Assembly (NCBI GenBank): GCA_963740255.1 | Contig: CAVUDO010000003.1 | Coordinates: 1 to 36,818, forward strand | DNA from: CAVUDO01 sp963740255 | GTDB lineage: Bacteria; Actinomycetota; Actinomycetes; Mycobacteriales; Cryptosporangiaceae | Length of the DNA: 36,818 nucleotides | Reading direction: 5' to 3' | Part shown: positions 1-9,226 of the stretch, piece by piece | Layout of the letters: every line of letters begins with the position of its first letter | Position numbering within the stretch: position 1 is the stretch's first letter | Translations under genes and position numbers: made by a program | The notes under the pieces: model-generated | Seen by the model: only the letters and a program-made list of their open reading frames with translations | What the model was told of the DNA's origin: nothing | The model's database searches: none

Positions 1-219
1 GGGTCCGGCGCGCGATGGCCCAGCGGATGCTCCGCGAAGCAGAGAAGGTGCGGGCGACCGGCACCCGGGTGACGTTGCTCGGGCCGGACCGAGGACCTGG
101 CCACCATCGGGGCCAACCTGATGGACCCGTCGCGCCGCGAGGCGGTGCTGGCCACGTCGTTGCGCACGTCCGCCGCCGCGCTGCGTCGCGGTGCCGATCC
201 GTACCCGGCGGAGTCGTAG
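1..219 (+). CDS. Patatin-like phospholipase, C-terminal end (5' truncated, apparent frameshift)
   Basis: Two partial frames together give a C-terminus that I recognise from actinobacterial patatin-like phospholipases. The frame from base 3 reads MLREAEKVRATGTRVTLLGPD up to about base 89. The frame from 91 to the TAG at 217-219 reads EDLATIGANLMDP, then RREAVLATSLRTSAAALRR. Joining them needs a shift at base 90, where a single C sits between the GAC and GAG codons. The frame of the second part has an in-frame TGA at 70-72, so it cannot start further left. The catalytic Ser/Asp part of the protein lies outside the window. The cause could be a sequencing indel near the window edge or genuine gene decay. 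Family assignment rests on the remembered LGPD..DL..GANLMDP..R motif, so it is moderate. Confidence 0.5.
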
Positions 220-296
220 GCTTCACCACGACACCGGTCCGGCGCCGACGTGACCCTTCCGCCTGGTGCCGGGCCGACGCCGAGTCGAGGAGAGCG

Positions 297-787
297 ATGC
301 GGATCTACCTGCCGGCCACGCTGAACATCCTCCGGGACCTGCACAAGACCGGCGAAAACGGGCCGGCGCCGCTGACCGGGTTCGCGGTCACCCCCTCGGT
401 GCGCGAGTGGTACCTCGACGAGGACGACGAGGTGCTGGAGTACGCCGCGTTCACCGAGGCGGCCCGGGCGGCGTTGCGCCTCCTGGACGGCGATCCCCTG
501 GCCCCTCGCCGCCGCGCGGTGGTCGCCGCGGACGTGCCGGACGGCGAGGTGCGGCCACTCCCCGAACTCGACCGGGCGGTGGTCCGCACCACCACGCCGG
601 TCGCGCTGATCCAGGTGGCATCCCTCCACCTCGACGGTGCGGCGGCCGAACGGGACGTCGCGGCGGCCGCCTCGGCGGTGCTCGCCGCGGACCTCGACGA
701 CGACGACGCCCAGTTCACCATGGACGGTGCCGAGGCCCACGAGCTGGAGTGGTCGGCATCCAGGAGCTTCCCGAACTCGTGCGCTGA
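297..787 (+). CDS. DUF6912-like small protein, apparent frameshift near its end
   Basis: Starts at ATG 297 behind a good ribosome site (GAGGAGAG at 287-294). It reads MRIYLPATLNILRDL, a conserved run FAVTPSVREWYLDEDDEVLEY near residues 30-50, and RRAVVAADVPD. This matches my memory of the actinobacterial DUF6912 family of about 160 residues, which has no known function. In the starting frame the protein would run on into low-quality sequence until 965. A -1 shift at about base 750 (after HELEW) restores a natural-looking end, VGIQELPELVR, with TGA at 785-787. The given span assumes that shift. No signal peptide or membrane segment is visible. It is probably cytoplasmic. Confidence 0.6.
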
Positions 788-841
788 CGCCGTCGGGCTG
801 AACGCTGGCCGGTGCGGTGGTCCGGGAGTGCGGCCGTCCGG

Positions 842-1771
842 TCAGTCGTCGTTCGGCGAAGGCACGTACATCGCCACCACCGAGATCGGACGGAGACTCA
901 GCGCGTTGCGGCGTCGCAGCGACAGGGCCATTCCCGCCGCGGCCACCAGGCCGCCAGCGAGGTAGACCCCGATCTGGGTACCGTGCAGGGTCAGCGAGGT
1001 GCCGAACGCCCCGTCGCTCGCCGGGTCGTCCACGAGGGTGAAGCCGAGCGCGGACGTCAGGTTGCCGACCGTCACCAGCACGGCCGGGAACACCCCGATC
1101 ACCGCGCAGTGCGACAGGGCGGTGTACTGGCGGCGGCGGGAGAGCCACCAGCAGCCGGCCGTGGTGCCCGCCCCCGCGGAGACCGTCCAGATCGCGGTGC
1201 TGAGCCAGAGGGGGGCCGCCGTCGGAACCGGGTCGCCGGAGGCGACGGCCGGGCCGAGCACGAACAGGGTCGTCAAGGCCTGGCCGACGAGGTCGCCCAG
1301 GGTTGCGACGAACACCGCGACCAGCCCGCCGAGCACCGAACCGCCGACCCGGAAGGAGCCCGCCAACCCACCGATGAGCGCGGCCAACAGCACCGCGAGC
1401 GCGACCGGGACGGTGAGCGCCTGGTGGGCGATCGCCGCCCAGCAGAGCACGGTGAAGACCATGGCGACCACACTGGCCGCGCCGATGCCGGTGATCAGGC
1501 TCTTGGGGGTGCTGCTGCCGGCGCCTTCCCGCATGCGCTGGAACCACGCCCCGGCCGCGCCGGCCGCGGCGCCGGCGAACGCCGCCGCGAACGCGACGGT
1601 GGCACCCTGGATCGCCATCCACCAGCCGGGCCGACCGCCGTTGAAGACCTCGACCGAGGTGGCGGCCACGAGCTGTAGGACAGCCAGCGTCGCGGAGCAC
1701 GCAACCAGTAACTGAACGGTGGTACGACCGGGCTCCGTGGGCGAGGGGATGGGCACGCGGCCGGACTCCAC
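842..1771 (-). CDS. Polytopic membrane protein of unknown function
   Basis: I do not recognise a family. The GTG start at 1769-1771 (MESGRVPIPSPTEPGRTT) is chosen because GAAGGGAG lies about 5 bases upstream; upstream in-frame ATGs give only low-complexity Arg/Pro sequence. The 309-residue product has seven or eight hydrophobic segments (for example LLVACSATLAVLQLVAA, VVAMVFTVLCWAAIA, VALAVLLAALIGGLAG, GVYLAGGLVAAAGMAL) rich in Ala and Gly, so it is an integral membrane protein. No catalytic or transport motif is evident. It is divergent from pruA, with about 200 bases between them that may hold both promoters. A role in proline or glutamate transport would be pure guesswork. Confidence 0.7.
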   Translation of the reverse strand: MESGRVPIPSPTEPGRTTVQLLVACSATLAVLQLVAATSVEVFNGGRPGWWMAIQGATVAFAAAFAGAAAGAAGAWFQRMREGAGSSTPKSLITGIGAASVVAMVFTVLCWAAIAHQALTVPVALAVLLAALIGGLAGSFRVGGSVLGGLVAVFVATLGDLVGQALTTLFVLGPAVASGDPVPTAAPLWLSTAIWTVSAGAGTTAGCWWLSRRRQYTALSHCAVIGVFPAVLVTVGNLTSALGFTLVDDPASDGAFGTSLTLHGTQIGVYLAGGLVAAAGMALSLRRRNALSLRPISVVAMYVPSPNDD

Positions 1772-1973
1772 ATCGACTCCCTTCAGATGGCGGGGTCTCC
1801 TCGCCTCGCGCGGGACGCAGCGGCATGGGCGCGGCTTGTGCGGCGCTTGTACCGGAACGTCGCACGGACGGGAAAGACCGCGTGACAGGATGAAATGGTG
1901 CGAGCGTGCCCCGCACGTTCGCCAGTGGTCACTCGTCGACGAAGCCGAGCGAGGCATGGAGAGCAGGGTACCG

Positions 1974-3602
1974 ATGGACGGCGTCACGCACGTACCCCTG
2001 CCGGTGAACGAATCGGTCCGCGACTACGCTCCGGGGAGCCCAGAACGGGCGGAGCTGCAGGTCAGCCTGGACGAGCTCGCGGGCGACCGGGCCGAGTTCA
2101 CCCAGACGATCGGTGGCGAACACCGAATGGGGGGCGGCGAGCCCGTCGACGTGGTCCAGCCGCACCGGCACGGCCACGTGCTGGGAACCCTCCGCCAGGC
2201 CACTCCTGCCGACGTCTCGGCCGCGGTGGCGGCGGCCAAGCAGGCCGCACCCTCCTGGCGGGGATTGCCGTTCAGTGAGCGGGCCGCGGTGGTGTTGCGT
2301 GCGGCCGACCTGCTCGCCGGGCCGTGGCGCCAGAGGCTGAACGCCGCGACGATGCTCGGGCAGTCCAAGTCGGTGATCCAGGCCGAGATCGACGCCGCCT
2401 GCGAGTTGATCGACTTCCTGCGGTTCGACGTCGCGTTCGGCGAGCGGATTCTCGGCGAGCAGCCGATGTCGTCGTCGGGTGTCTGGAACCGGTTCGACCA
2501 CCGGCCGCTGGAGGGTTTCGTCCTCGCGATCACCCCGTTCAACTTCACGGCGATCGCGGCCAACCTCCCGATCGCGCCGGCCCTGATGGGCAACACGGTG
2601 GTGTGGAAGCCGTCCCCGACCCAGCAGCTCTCGGCGCACCTCACGATGCGGTTGTTCGAGGCGGCCGGCCTTCCGCCCGGAGTGATCAACCTGCTCACCG
2701 GCGACGGGCACGCCGTCAGCGAGGTCGCGGTCGCTGACCCCGACCTGGCCGGCATCCACTTCACCGGCTCCACCGGCACCTTCCAGCGGCTGTGGAGTGC
2801 CGTGGGGGCCAACATCGCGCACTACCGCGGCTACCCGCGGCTGGTCGGCGAGACCGGTGGCAAGGACTTCGTGATCGCGCACCCCTCGGCCGACGCGGAC
2901 GCCCTGCACACCGCGCTCGTCCGAGGCGCCTTCGAGTACCAGGGCCAGAAGTGCTCCGCCGCCTCCCGGGCCTACCTGCCGCGGTCGCTCTGGGAGGGCG
3001 GCCTCCGCGACCGGCTGGCCACCACGGCGTCCGAACTCAGCTACGGCGACGTCACCGACCTGTCGAACTTCGGGGGAGCCGTGATCGACCGGCGGGCGTT
3101 CGACCGGCTCGCCGCAGCGCTGAACCGGATCAAGGACGCCGCGACGTGCGCGGTGCTCGCCGGCGGCACGGCCGACGACTCCGTCGGCTACTTCGTCCGG
3201 CCGACGGTGGTGGAGTGCACCGACCCCCTGCACGAGGTGTTCACCACCGAGTACTTCGGTCCGATCCTCGGGGTGTACGTCTACGACGACGACGCGTTCG
3301 ACGAGGTGATGGCCCAGGCGGCGGGCGCGGCACCGTATGCGTTGACCGGCTCGATCTTCGCCACCGACCGCGCGGCCGTCGAACGTGCGCACGCTGCCCT
3401 GCGGTATTCGGCCGGCAACTTCTACGTCAACGACAAGCCGACCGGGGCGGTCGTCGGGCAGCAGCCGTTCGGGGGAGCGAGAGCGTCCGGAACGAACGAC
3501 AAGGCGGGTTCGATGCTGAACCTGTTGCGGTGGGTGAGCCCGAGGACGGTGAAGGAGACGTTCGTGCCGCCGACCGACCACCGGTACCCCCACATGAACT
3601 AG
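1974..3602 (+). CDS. pruA: L-glutamate gamma-semialdehyde (1-pyrroline-5-carboxylate) dehydrogenase
   Basis: Oxidises glutamate-5-semialdehyde to glutamate with NAD, the second step of proline catabolism, in the cytoplasm. The 542-residue length and the N-terminus MDGVTHVPLPVNESVRDYAP fit the stand-alone bacterial and eukaryotic-type enzyme (about 540 residues). ALDH hallmarks are present: the substrate-side run ITPFNFTAIAANLP, the NAD-binding FTGSTGTF, the general-base Glu in VGETGGKDF (residue 293), the catalytic Cys in YQGQKCSAASR (residue 327) and EYFGPILGVYVY. ATG 1974 is preferred over ATG 1956 because it matches the family start and has AGCAGGG upstream. No proline dehydrogenase gene lies in the window. 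The gene is convergent with the FHA-FtsK gene, with only 22 bases between the stops. Confidence 0.95.
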   Translation: MDGVTHVPLPVNESVRDYAPGSPERAELQVSLDELAGDRAEFTQTIGGEHRMGGGEPVDVVQPHRHGHVLGTLRQATPADVSAAVAAAKQAAPSWRGLPFSERAAVVLRAADLLAGPWRQRLNAATMLGQSKSVIQAEIDAACELIDFLRFDVAFGERILGEQPMSSSGVWNRFDHRPLEGFVLAITPFNFTAIAANLPIAPALMGNTVVWKPSPTQQLSAHLTMRLFEAAGLPPGVINLLTGDGHAVSEVAVADPDLAGIHFTGSTGTFQRLWSAVGANIAHYRGYPRLVGETGGKDFVIAHPSADADALHTALVRGAFEYQGQKCSAASRAYLPRSLWEGGLRDRLATTASELSYGDVTDLSNFGGAVIDRRAFDRLAAALNRIKDAATCAVLAGGTADDSVGYFVRPTVVECTDPLHEVFTTEYFGPILGVYVYDDDAFDEVMAQAAGAAPYALTGSIFATDRAAVERAHAALRYSAGNFYVNDKPTGAVVGQQPFGGARASGTNDKAGSMLNLLRWVSPRTVKETFVPPTDHRYPHMN

Positions 3603-3624
3603 GTGTACTGCCCAGGGACGTTGG

Positions 3625-6600
3625 TCAACCTGGTGATGGGTGGCCGTCGATCGCGACCTGGATCGGAACGGTGTGGCCTCGGGTGGCCAGCAGCCCGAGG
3701 CCCGGCCGGGAGGCGGCGCCACGGGTGACCCGGATGCCCAGCAGCTCCCCGTCCGAGGGCCGGGCCGGGCTGAGCAGGACACCGAGCCTGCTCCGCCGCA
3801 GCGGCACCGTGAAGCCGCGGTAGGTCGCCGCGAGGTCGTCGGTGCCACCGGCGGCGACCAGGCCCCAGAGCGGCTCGTCGGCCTCCAGCAGGCTGGCGAG
3901 CACCGCGTCCACCGAGGTGTCCGTGAGCTGGTCGGCGTCGTCGACGAGCACCACCAGCGGCCGGCCGGCGTGGGCGGCGAGCGTCCCGCCAAGCCGGTCG
4001 CCGGCAGCCGCGCCGAACAGCCCGACGACGCCCGGCACGCCGGCCAGGGACGCCAACCCCGACCGCCGGCCGCCGACGACGGCGACCGGTGTGCCCCGGG
4101 CGGTGAGGGTCCGGGCCGCCGTGCGGAGCGCCGTGGTCCGCCCGCTGCCGGCCGGGCCGGCCACCAGGGCGCCCGGCCCGTCCTCGGCGAGGTCGAAACC
4201 GACCGGCTCGGCGGCGTCCCCGCCAAGCCCCAGCAGGACGTACAGGCGGCCGCCGGGCCGCACCCGCAGCGTCGTGGCAGACACCCGCGTGGGCAGTGGA
4301 CGCAGCCGGATCGGCCGCTGTGCCGCCGGAACGTCCGATGGCCCGCGGACACCGATCCTCGACACGGCGGCCACCTGCCGCGGTCCGGCCGGGTCGGCGT
4401 CGAGCAGTGCGAGCTGCACGTCGGTGATCGTCGCGCCGGGGGCGAGCGCCCGTCCGGGGACACCGCGCTCGGGCACCTCCTTCGCCGGGATCCCGGCCAG
4501 CGCATAGGTGTCGATATCGGCCAGCGGTAGTACCAGGCGTTCGCCGACCAGCGCGGACAGCCTCGAGGTGAGCAGCTGGCGGTCGCCGGTGACCACCACC
4601 CGCAGACCGGCCGCAGGTCCCTCGTGGAGGAGCCGGCCGAGATCGTCCACCACCCGGCCGCCGTCGATCTCGCCGTAGGCGTGCAGGAACCCTTCGTAGG
4701 CGTCGACCGTCAGGACCATCCACGGCAGCCGGTCGGCCTGCACCGCGGCCGCGCGCTGTTCGGCCACCGAGCCATAGCCGGCCTGGCCCAGGAGGTCGTG
4801 GCGCCGGGCGATCTCGGCGAGCAGCCGGGCGATCAACCGGACGCCGCGGCCGGTGTCGTCGCGGGGGACCACCGCGCCGCAGTGCGGCAACGCCTCCAGG
4901 CAGGCGAGTCCGCCGCTGCCGCAGTCCAGCGCGTAGAGGTGCGCGTCGCGAGGCTCGAAGCTGCGCGCGAGGCTCCCGCCCAGCGTGCGCAGCGCCGTGC
5001 TGCGGCCGCTCCTCGGCCCGCCGACGACCATGAGGTGCCCCCCGTGGGCGAGGTCGAGCGCGTAGACGTCGCGGCGCTGGGCGGACGGCAGGTCGTGCAG
5101 CCCGAGCGGGACGCGGTCGGGGCCGGCTCCCGGCAGGTCGTCGAGCGTCACGGACAGGGGCAGCGGAGCGAGCCACGGGCTGGCCGGCACCGCGATGCCG
5201 GCGAGGTCGGCAGCGGTGGCCACGGTGGTCACCAGGGTGGCCAGGTCGGTGGGCACGTCCTCGCTGCGGGCGTCGGGCCCGGGGACGGGGTCTCCGGCCG
5301 CGGCCCAGGGCGCGGCACGGACTCCGACGGCCGGGCCGGCCGGCGGTGGCGGCCGGCCGCCGATCCGGGCGGTCTGGACCGCGGTGAGTCCGCCGTCCGC
5401 GAGCCGGGCGTAGCCCCGGCCGGGTGTGGTGGGCAGGATCCGGGCAGCCGCCGGGGCATCCAGTACGTCGGCGGACTCTCCGGCGTCGGTGACCCGCAGG
5501 CAGAGCCGCAGCGGAGTGTTGGCACGGATCTCGGGCGACACCACTCCGGACGGTCGCTGGGTGGCCAGGACCAGGTGCACGCCGAGCGATCGGCCACGTC
5601 GGGCGATGTCGACCAGCCCGGCGACGAAGTCCGGCAGCTCGTCGACCAGCAGGGCGAACTCGTCCACCACGATCACCAGCCGGGGCAGCGGTTCCGGCGG
5701 GCGTGCCGTCCCGTGAAGCGCGCGGCCGCCGTCCGGACCGACCCTCGCCCGCCGGTCGCCCGCCAGGGCGGCGGTCTCGTCGGTCGCCCGGGTCCGGACC
5801 GCGAGATAGGCGGCGAGATCCTTGGCCCCGGCCGCGGCGAACAGGTGTTCGCGCCGCCGAAGCTCGGCGGCGAGCGACTCCAGCGCCCGGGCGGTGAGGC
5901 GGTTGTCGAGGTCGGTGACCACACCGACGGTGTGCGGAAGTGCCGCGCAGTCGGCGAAGGCGGCGCCACCCTTGTAGTCGACCAGGATGAACGCCAGCTC
6001 GTCCGGCCGGTTGCCCAGCGCCAGGCCGGCGACCAGTGTCTGCAGCAGTTCGGACTTGCCCGCACCGGTCGTGCCGGCCACCAGCGCGTGCGGCCCGTCG
6101 GCCTCCAGGTCGACCGACACCGGCCCGTCCGCCCCCAGGCCGAGCACGGTCGACGTCGACCGGGGACGCGACTGCCAGGCCGCCGCCAGCGCCACCGGGT
6201 CGACGGCCACCGGTCCGGCGAGGTCGAGGTACCGCACCGCGGGTGGGATGCGGCCGTCGACAGCGTCCGGCGTGGTGTCGCGGACCGGGGTCAGGCATCG
6301 GGCCAGTCGCTCGGCCCAGCGGGGGCTCACCAGGTCGGCGACCACCGCGGCGACCGGGGCGGCGCCGGCCCGCACCACCATGGCCGTGGCGTCGGCGACC
6401 AGCGTCACCGTGGCGCCGCACTCCGCCGGCAGCTCCAGGGCGTCCTCGGCGAGGCAGATCGCGTGGATGCCGACCCGTGGCCCGTCGGTGAGCAGTCGCA
6501 CCACCCCGGCGGACGCGCGCAGGGCGTCGGCGTCGTCGAGCAGCAGGACGTAGGCCGGCCCGTCGCCCCGGTGGCCCGCGGGCCCGCTCGCGCCGGCCGA

Positions 6601-8115
6601 CCCGAATCCGCCCGGCTCGGGGGCAGCTCCGGCGGCGAGCCGTCGGTCGAGGACCGCGGTCAACTCCGCGACCCGGGCCGCGACCTGTGCGGCGCCCACA
6701 CCGACCAGCGCGGCCGCGTGGTGGTCGCGGGTCGGGGAGGTGTGCGGCAGCCAGCGCAGCCAGGACCAGTCCCGCGGCCCGTCCGGCGCCTGGGCCAGCA
6801 GCACGATCCGCAGGTCGCGCGGGGGGTGCAGGGCAGCGAGCTGACCGGCGAGCCAGCGGGCCAGGCCGTGGCGCCCCGCCCCGGCGACTCCCAGCACACC
6901 GACCGAGGCGAGCGGCACCGTGACCGGGACGGCAGGCAGGGCCGGGTGCCGGTCGCCCGGGTCCCTGGGCGGTGCGGCCACGGCGCGCCGCCACCGACGC
7001 CGCGCCGGCCGGCCGGCCGTGTCCGGATCGGGGCCGCGCACGGTGAGCGCGGCGGGGAGGTCCGCCGATCCCATCCGGAGCAGCAACGCGTCGTCGTCGT
7101 GCGGACGGCGCTCCCAGAGACGCGCGCCCGGACCGGCGGCGGTCAGGCCGAGAGCCGCCGGATCGGGCGCGTCGTCGCGCCGGCGGCGCACCTCGGCGTC
7201 GACCGCGGCCGACACCTCCTCGCGCGCCGCGGCCACGGCCTCCTCGTACGCGGCCCGCGAGCGCCGGTGGTCGCGTCCACCCGAGAGCCGGTCGCTCACC
7301 GCGTTGGCCCCGTACATCAGCGGAGAGAGCAGCATGAACAACAGGTACGCCTGGTTGCCGCCGGTCGCCGACCACAGCACGCCGCCGAGCACCATCGGGG
7401 CCAGCACCATCACCCACGGGAAACGCAGCCTCGGACGGTCGGTCGGGACGGCGGGGAACGTCACGGTCACCGTGTCGCGGGGCGGAGGAAGCCGCGGCGG
7501 CCGGTGCAGGCCGATGCCTCCGGCGGAGTCCGGCCGCACGGCCGCCGGCGGCTCAGTGGGTTCGGTGTAGGCCAGCAACGACCCCCCGCAGCGCAGCACC
7601 GCACCCGGCAGGAGCCGGACCGGCGCGGCGGTGAGCGGTTGGTCGGGCCCGCCGCCGACGCACAGCACGCTGCCGTTCGTCGATCCGGTGTCGGAGGCGT
7701 GGACACCGTCCGGCCGGGCGTCGAGCAGCAGGTGCCGGCGGGACACGTCCGGGTCGTCGAGCCGGAGATCGGCGCCGTAGCCGCGGCCGACCACCGTCTC
7801 GCCGGCGTTCAGGGTGCGCACCGCGCCGGCGTCCGGCCCGCCGATCACCCGCAGCTGCCTCGGCCCGGGGCTGGACACGGCCTCCGACGCCGACGCCGCG
7901 CCCACCCCGATCCGGGCCCCGTCGAGCAGCGGCGCGACGCCGACAGGGTGCGACGGATCGAGCCGTTGCCCGGCCACGCTGAGCGCGGCGTCGCAAGCCG
8001 CTCCCACGGCGCCGGCCAGTGCGGCGGACACCGTGCCCACCGGCGCCCCGGCCGGCGCCGTGAGCACCACGTCCACCGCGTCGGCGGCTCCGACCAGACT
8101 GAGTCTCAGCTCCAC
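3625..8115 (-). CDS. FHA-domain FtsK/SpoIIIE ATPase, EssC/EccC-like (type VII secretion type)
   Basis: This 1496-residue protein has the EssC/EccC layout. The N-terminal ~80 residues are a degenerate beta-rich domain. An FHA domain follows at about 88-185, with GR (110-111), SRRH (125-128) and TGSTNG (143-148). Two membrane helices lie near 233-272, and three P-loop units follow. The first unit is intact: GTTGAGKSE near 678 and Walker B LVIVVDEFALLVDELPDF, plus the FtsK run LATQRPSG. The second (GGPRSGRST, near 1032) and third (GPAGSGRTT, near 1317) have Arg where the Walker A Lys belongs. In type VII secretion such ATPases drive export of WXG100 proteins. No WXG100, EccB, EccD, EccE or mycosin gene is in the window. 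The GTG start at 8113-8115 has GGGGGTG just upstream. Divergent from kynA and close to a Ser/Thr kinase that might phosphorylate an FHA ligand (inference). Confidence 0.85.
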   Translation of the reverse strand: MELRLSLVGAADAVDVVLTAPAGAPVGTVSAALAGAVGAACDAALSVAGQRLDPSHPVGVAPLLDGARIGVGAASASEAVSSPGPRQLRVIGGPDAGAVRTLNAGETVVGRGYGADLRLDDPDVSRRHLLLDARPDGVHASDTGSTNGSVLCVGGGPDQPLTAAPVRLLPGAVLRCGGSLLAYTEPTEPPAAVRPDSAGGIGLHRPPRLPPPRDTVTVTFPAVPTDRPRLRFPWVMVLAPMVLGGVLWSATGGNQAYLLFMLLSPLMYGANAVSDRLSGGRDHRRSRAAYEEAVAAAREEVSAAVDAEVRRRRDDAPDPAALGLTAAGPGARLWERRPHDDDALLLRMGSADLPAALTVRGPDPDTAGRPARRRWRRAVAAPPRDPGDRHPALPAVPVTVPLASVGVLGVAGAGRHGLARWLAGQLAALHPPRDLRIVLLAQAPDGPRDWSWLRWLPHTSPTRDHHAAALVGVGAAQVAARVAELTAVLDRRLAAGAAPEPGGFGSAGASGPAGHRGDGPAYVLLLDDADALRASAGVVRLLTDGPRVGIHAICLAEDALELPAECGATVTLVADATAMVVRAGAAPVAAVVADLVSPRWAERLARCLTPVRDTTPDAVDGRIPPAVRYLDLAGPVAVDPVALAAAWQSRPRSTSTVLGLGADGPVSVDLEADGPHALVAGTTGAGKSELLQTLVAGLALGNRPDELAFILVDYKGGAAFADCAALPHTVGVVTDLDNRLTARALESLAAELRRREHLFAAAGAKDLAAYLAVRTRATDETAALAGDRRARVGPDGGRALHGTARPPEPLPRLVIVVDEFALLVDELPDFVAGLVDIARRGRSLGVHLVLATQRPSGVVSPEIRANTPLRLCLRVTDAGESADVLDAPAAARILPTTPGRGYARLADGGLTAVQTARIGGRPPPPAGPAVGVRAAPWAAAGDPVPGPDARSEDVPTDLATLVTTVATAADLAGIAVPASPWLAPLPLSVTLDDLPGAGPDRVPLGLHDLPSAQRRDVYALDLAHGGHLMVVGGPRSGRSTALRTLGGSLARSFEPRDAHLYALDCGSGGLACLEALPHCGAVVPRDDTGRGVRLIARLLAEIARRHDLLGQAGYGSVAEQRAAAVQADRLPWMVLTVDAYEGFLHAYGEIDGGRVVDDLGRLLHEGPAAGLRVVVTGDRQLLTSRLSALVGERLVLPLADIDTYALAGIPAKEVPERGVPGRALAPGATITDVQLALLDADPAGPRQVAAVSRIGVRGPSDVPAAQRPIRLRPLPTRVSATTLRVRPGGRLYVLLGLGGDAAEPVGFDLAEDGPGALVAGPAGSGRTTALRTAARTLTARGTPVAVVGGRRSGLASLAGVPGVVGLFGAAAGDRLGGTLAAHAGRPLVVLVDDADQLTDTSVDAVLASLLEADEPLWGLVAAGGTDDLAATYRGFTVPLRRSRLGVLLSPARPSDGELLGIRVTRGAASRPGLGLLATRGHTVPIQVAIDGHPSPG

Positions 8116-8205
8116 GCCACCCCCCGCACCCGGCCGTGCCGACGCGGACCAGCGTCTCGCAGCCGGCAGTCCCCGCGTGGCGGCCGTCCACAGGTCCGCG
8201 CGCGA

Positions 8206-8211
8206 TAGGTT
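8206..8211 (+). promoter_or_regulatory. Putative -10 element of kynA (leaderless)
   Basis: TAGGTT lies 6 bases before the GTG start of kynA. The TANNNT spacing and the lack of a clear Shine-Dalgarno sequence suggest that transcription starts at or next to the start codon. Confidence 0.5.
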
Positions 8212-8217
8212 CGAGGC

Positions 8218-9087
8218 GTGACCCAGGACAACGGCGCCGCCCGCCGCCCGACGGGAGCGACCGTCGCGACGTCCGCGACCCCGTCCGTCGCCGACGCCGC
8301 GGCCGCGGACCGGCACTTCGGCGAGCAGGGCGGCAAGCTCACCTACGGCTCCTACCTCCGCCTGGACGACCTGCTCGCCCAGCAGCGTCCCCAGGCCGCG
8401 CCGCCGGCCCACGACGAGCTGCTGTTCATCACGATCCACCAGGTCTACGAGCTGTGGTTCAACCAGCTGCTGCACGAGCTGACCGCGGCCCGGGACGCGA
8501 TGCTGGCCGGCGAGGCATACCTGCCGAGGGTCCGGCTGGAACGCTGCCACGTGATCGCCCGGGTCCTGGTCGAGCAGATCGACGTGCTGGAGACGATGAC
8601 TCCGCAGGACTTCCTCGCGTTCCGCGCGCAGCTGGCGCCGGCCAGCGGATTCCAGTCCGTCCGGTTCCGCGAGGTCGAGTTCCTGTCCGGGGCGAAGGAC
8701 GCCGGCTACCTGGAACGCTTCCGCGGCCTGACCGCCGGTGAGCGGGCCCACCTGATCCGCCGGCTGGAGGAGCCGAGCCTGTGGGACGGGTTCCTCGCCG
8801 TGCTCGCCTCGGCCGACTTCGACACCGCGACGCCGGAGTCCCGGCTGCAGGCGCTGCGGACGATCGCCCACGACCGGGCGGCCCACGGCGCCGTGTGGGA
8901 CCTCGCCGAGGCGCTGGTCGAGCACGACGCGCTGTTCGCCCGCTGGCGCGCGCGGCACGTCCTGATGGTCGAACGCCAGATCGGGACGAAGTCGGGCACC
9001 GGCGGCTCGTCCGGCGCGCCCTACCTGCGCAGCCGCCTCGACCTGCGCTTCTACCCGGAGCTGTGGGAACTCCGCAGCCAGCTGTGA
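8218..9087 (+). CDS. kynA: Tryptophan 2,3-dioxygenase
   Basis: Heme enzyme that opens the indole ring of L-tryptophan with O2 to N-formylkynurenine, the first step of the kynurenine pathway. The 289-residue length is typical. Conserved runs are LTYGSYLRLDDLL, FITIHQVYELWFNQLLHEL (active-site His and Tyr), SGFQSVRFREVEFLSG, and the C-terminal RHVLMVERQIGTKSGTGGSSG, whose first His is the expected proximal heme ligand and whose Gly/Thr/Ser loop contacts substrate. The GTG start at 8218 follows a -10-like TAGGTT without a good ribosome site; about 35 N-terminal residues before the conserved core look disordered. No kynureninase or formamidase gene is nearby, so the rest of the pathway must lie elsewhere. 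Confidence 0.95.
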   Translation: MTQDNGAARRPTGATVATSATPSVADAAAADRHFGEQGGKLTYGSYLRLDDLLAQQRPQAAPPAHDELLFITIHQVYELWFNQLLHELTAARDAMLAGEAYLPRVRLERCHVIARVLVEQIDVLETMTPQDFLAFRAQLAPASGFQSVRFREVEFLSGAKDAGYLERFRGLTAGERAHLIRRLEEPSLWDGFLAVLASADFDTATPESRLQALRTIAHDRAAHGAVWDLAEALVEHDALFARWRARHVLMVERQIGTKSGTGGSSGAPYLRSRLDLRFYPELWELRSQL

Positions 9088-9226
9088 GCCGGCCCCGCCG
9101 GCCGGGAGCCCACGTTGGCACGAAGTGGGGAACCGGGCGATGCAGGTGCGGTTCCATACTCGCGGACGTGGACCATGTCGCCGGGCCGACGCCGCACCCG
9201 GCGACGACGTGGGAGGGGTGGACGCC

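Noticed and set aside
3599..7417. Minus-strand open frame of about 1272 codons in another frame
   Set aside because: An out-of-frame shadow of the FHA-FtsK gene; rich in Arg, Pro and Gly with no domains.
4624..8208. A long plus-strand open frame of about 1194 codons opposite the FHA-FtsK gene
   Set aside because: Its product is low-complexity Arg/Gly/Pro sequence without motifs. It is antisense to a gene with clear FtsK domains, a usual artefact of GC-rich codon positions.
9088..9103. GC-rich palindromic repeat after kynA as a terminator
   Set aside because: GCCGGC/GCCGGC gives only a 6-bp stem with a 3-base loop; such repeats arise often by chance here.
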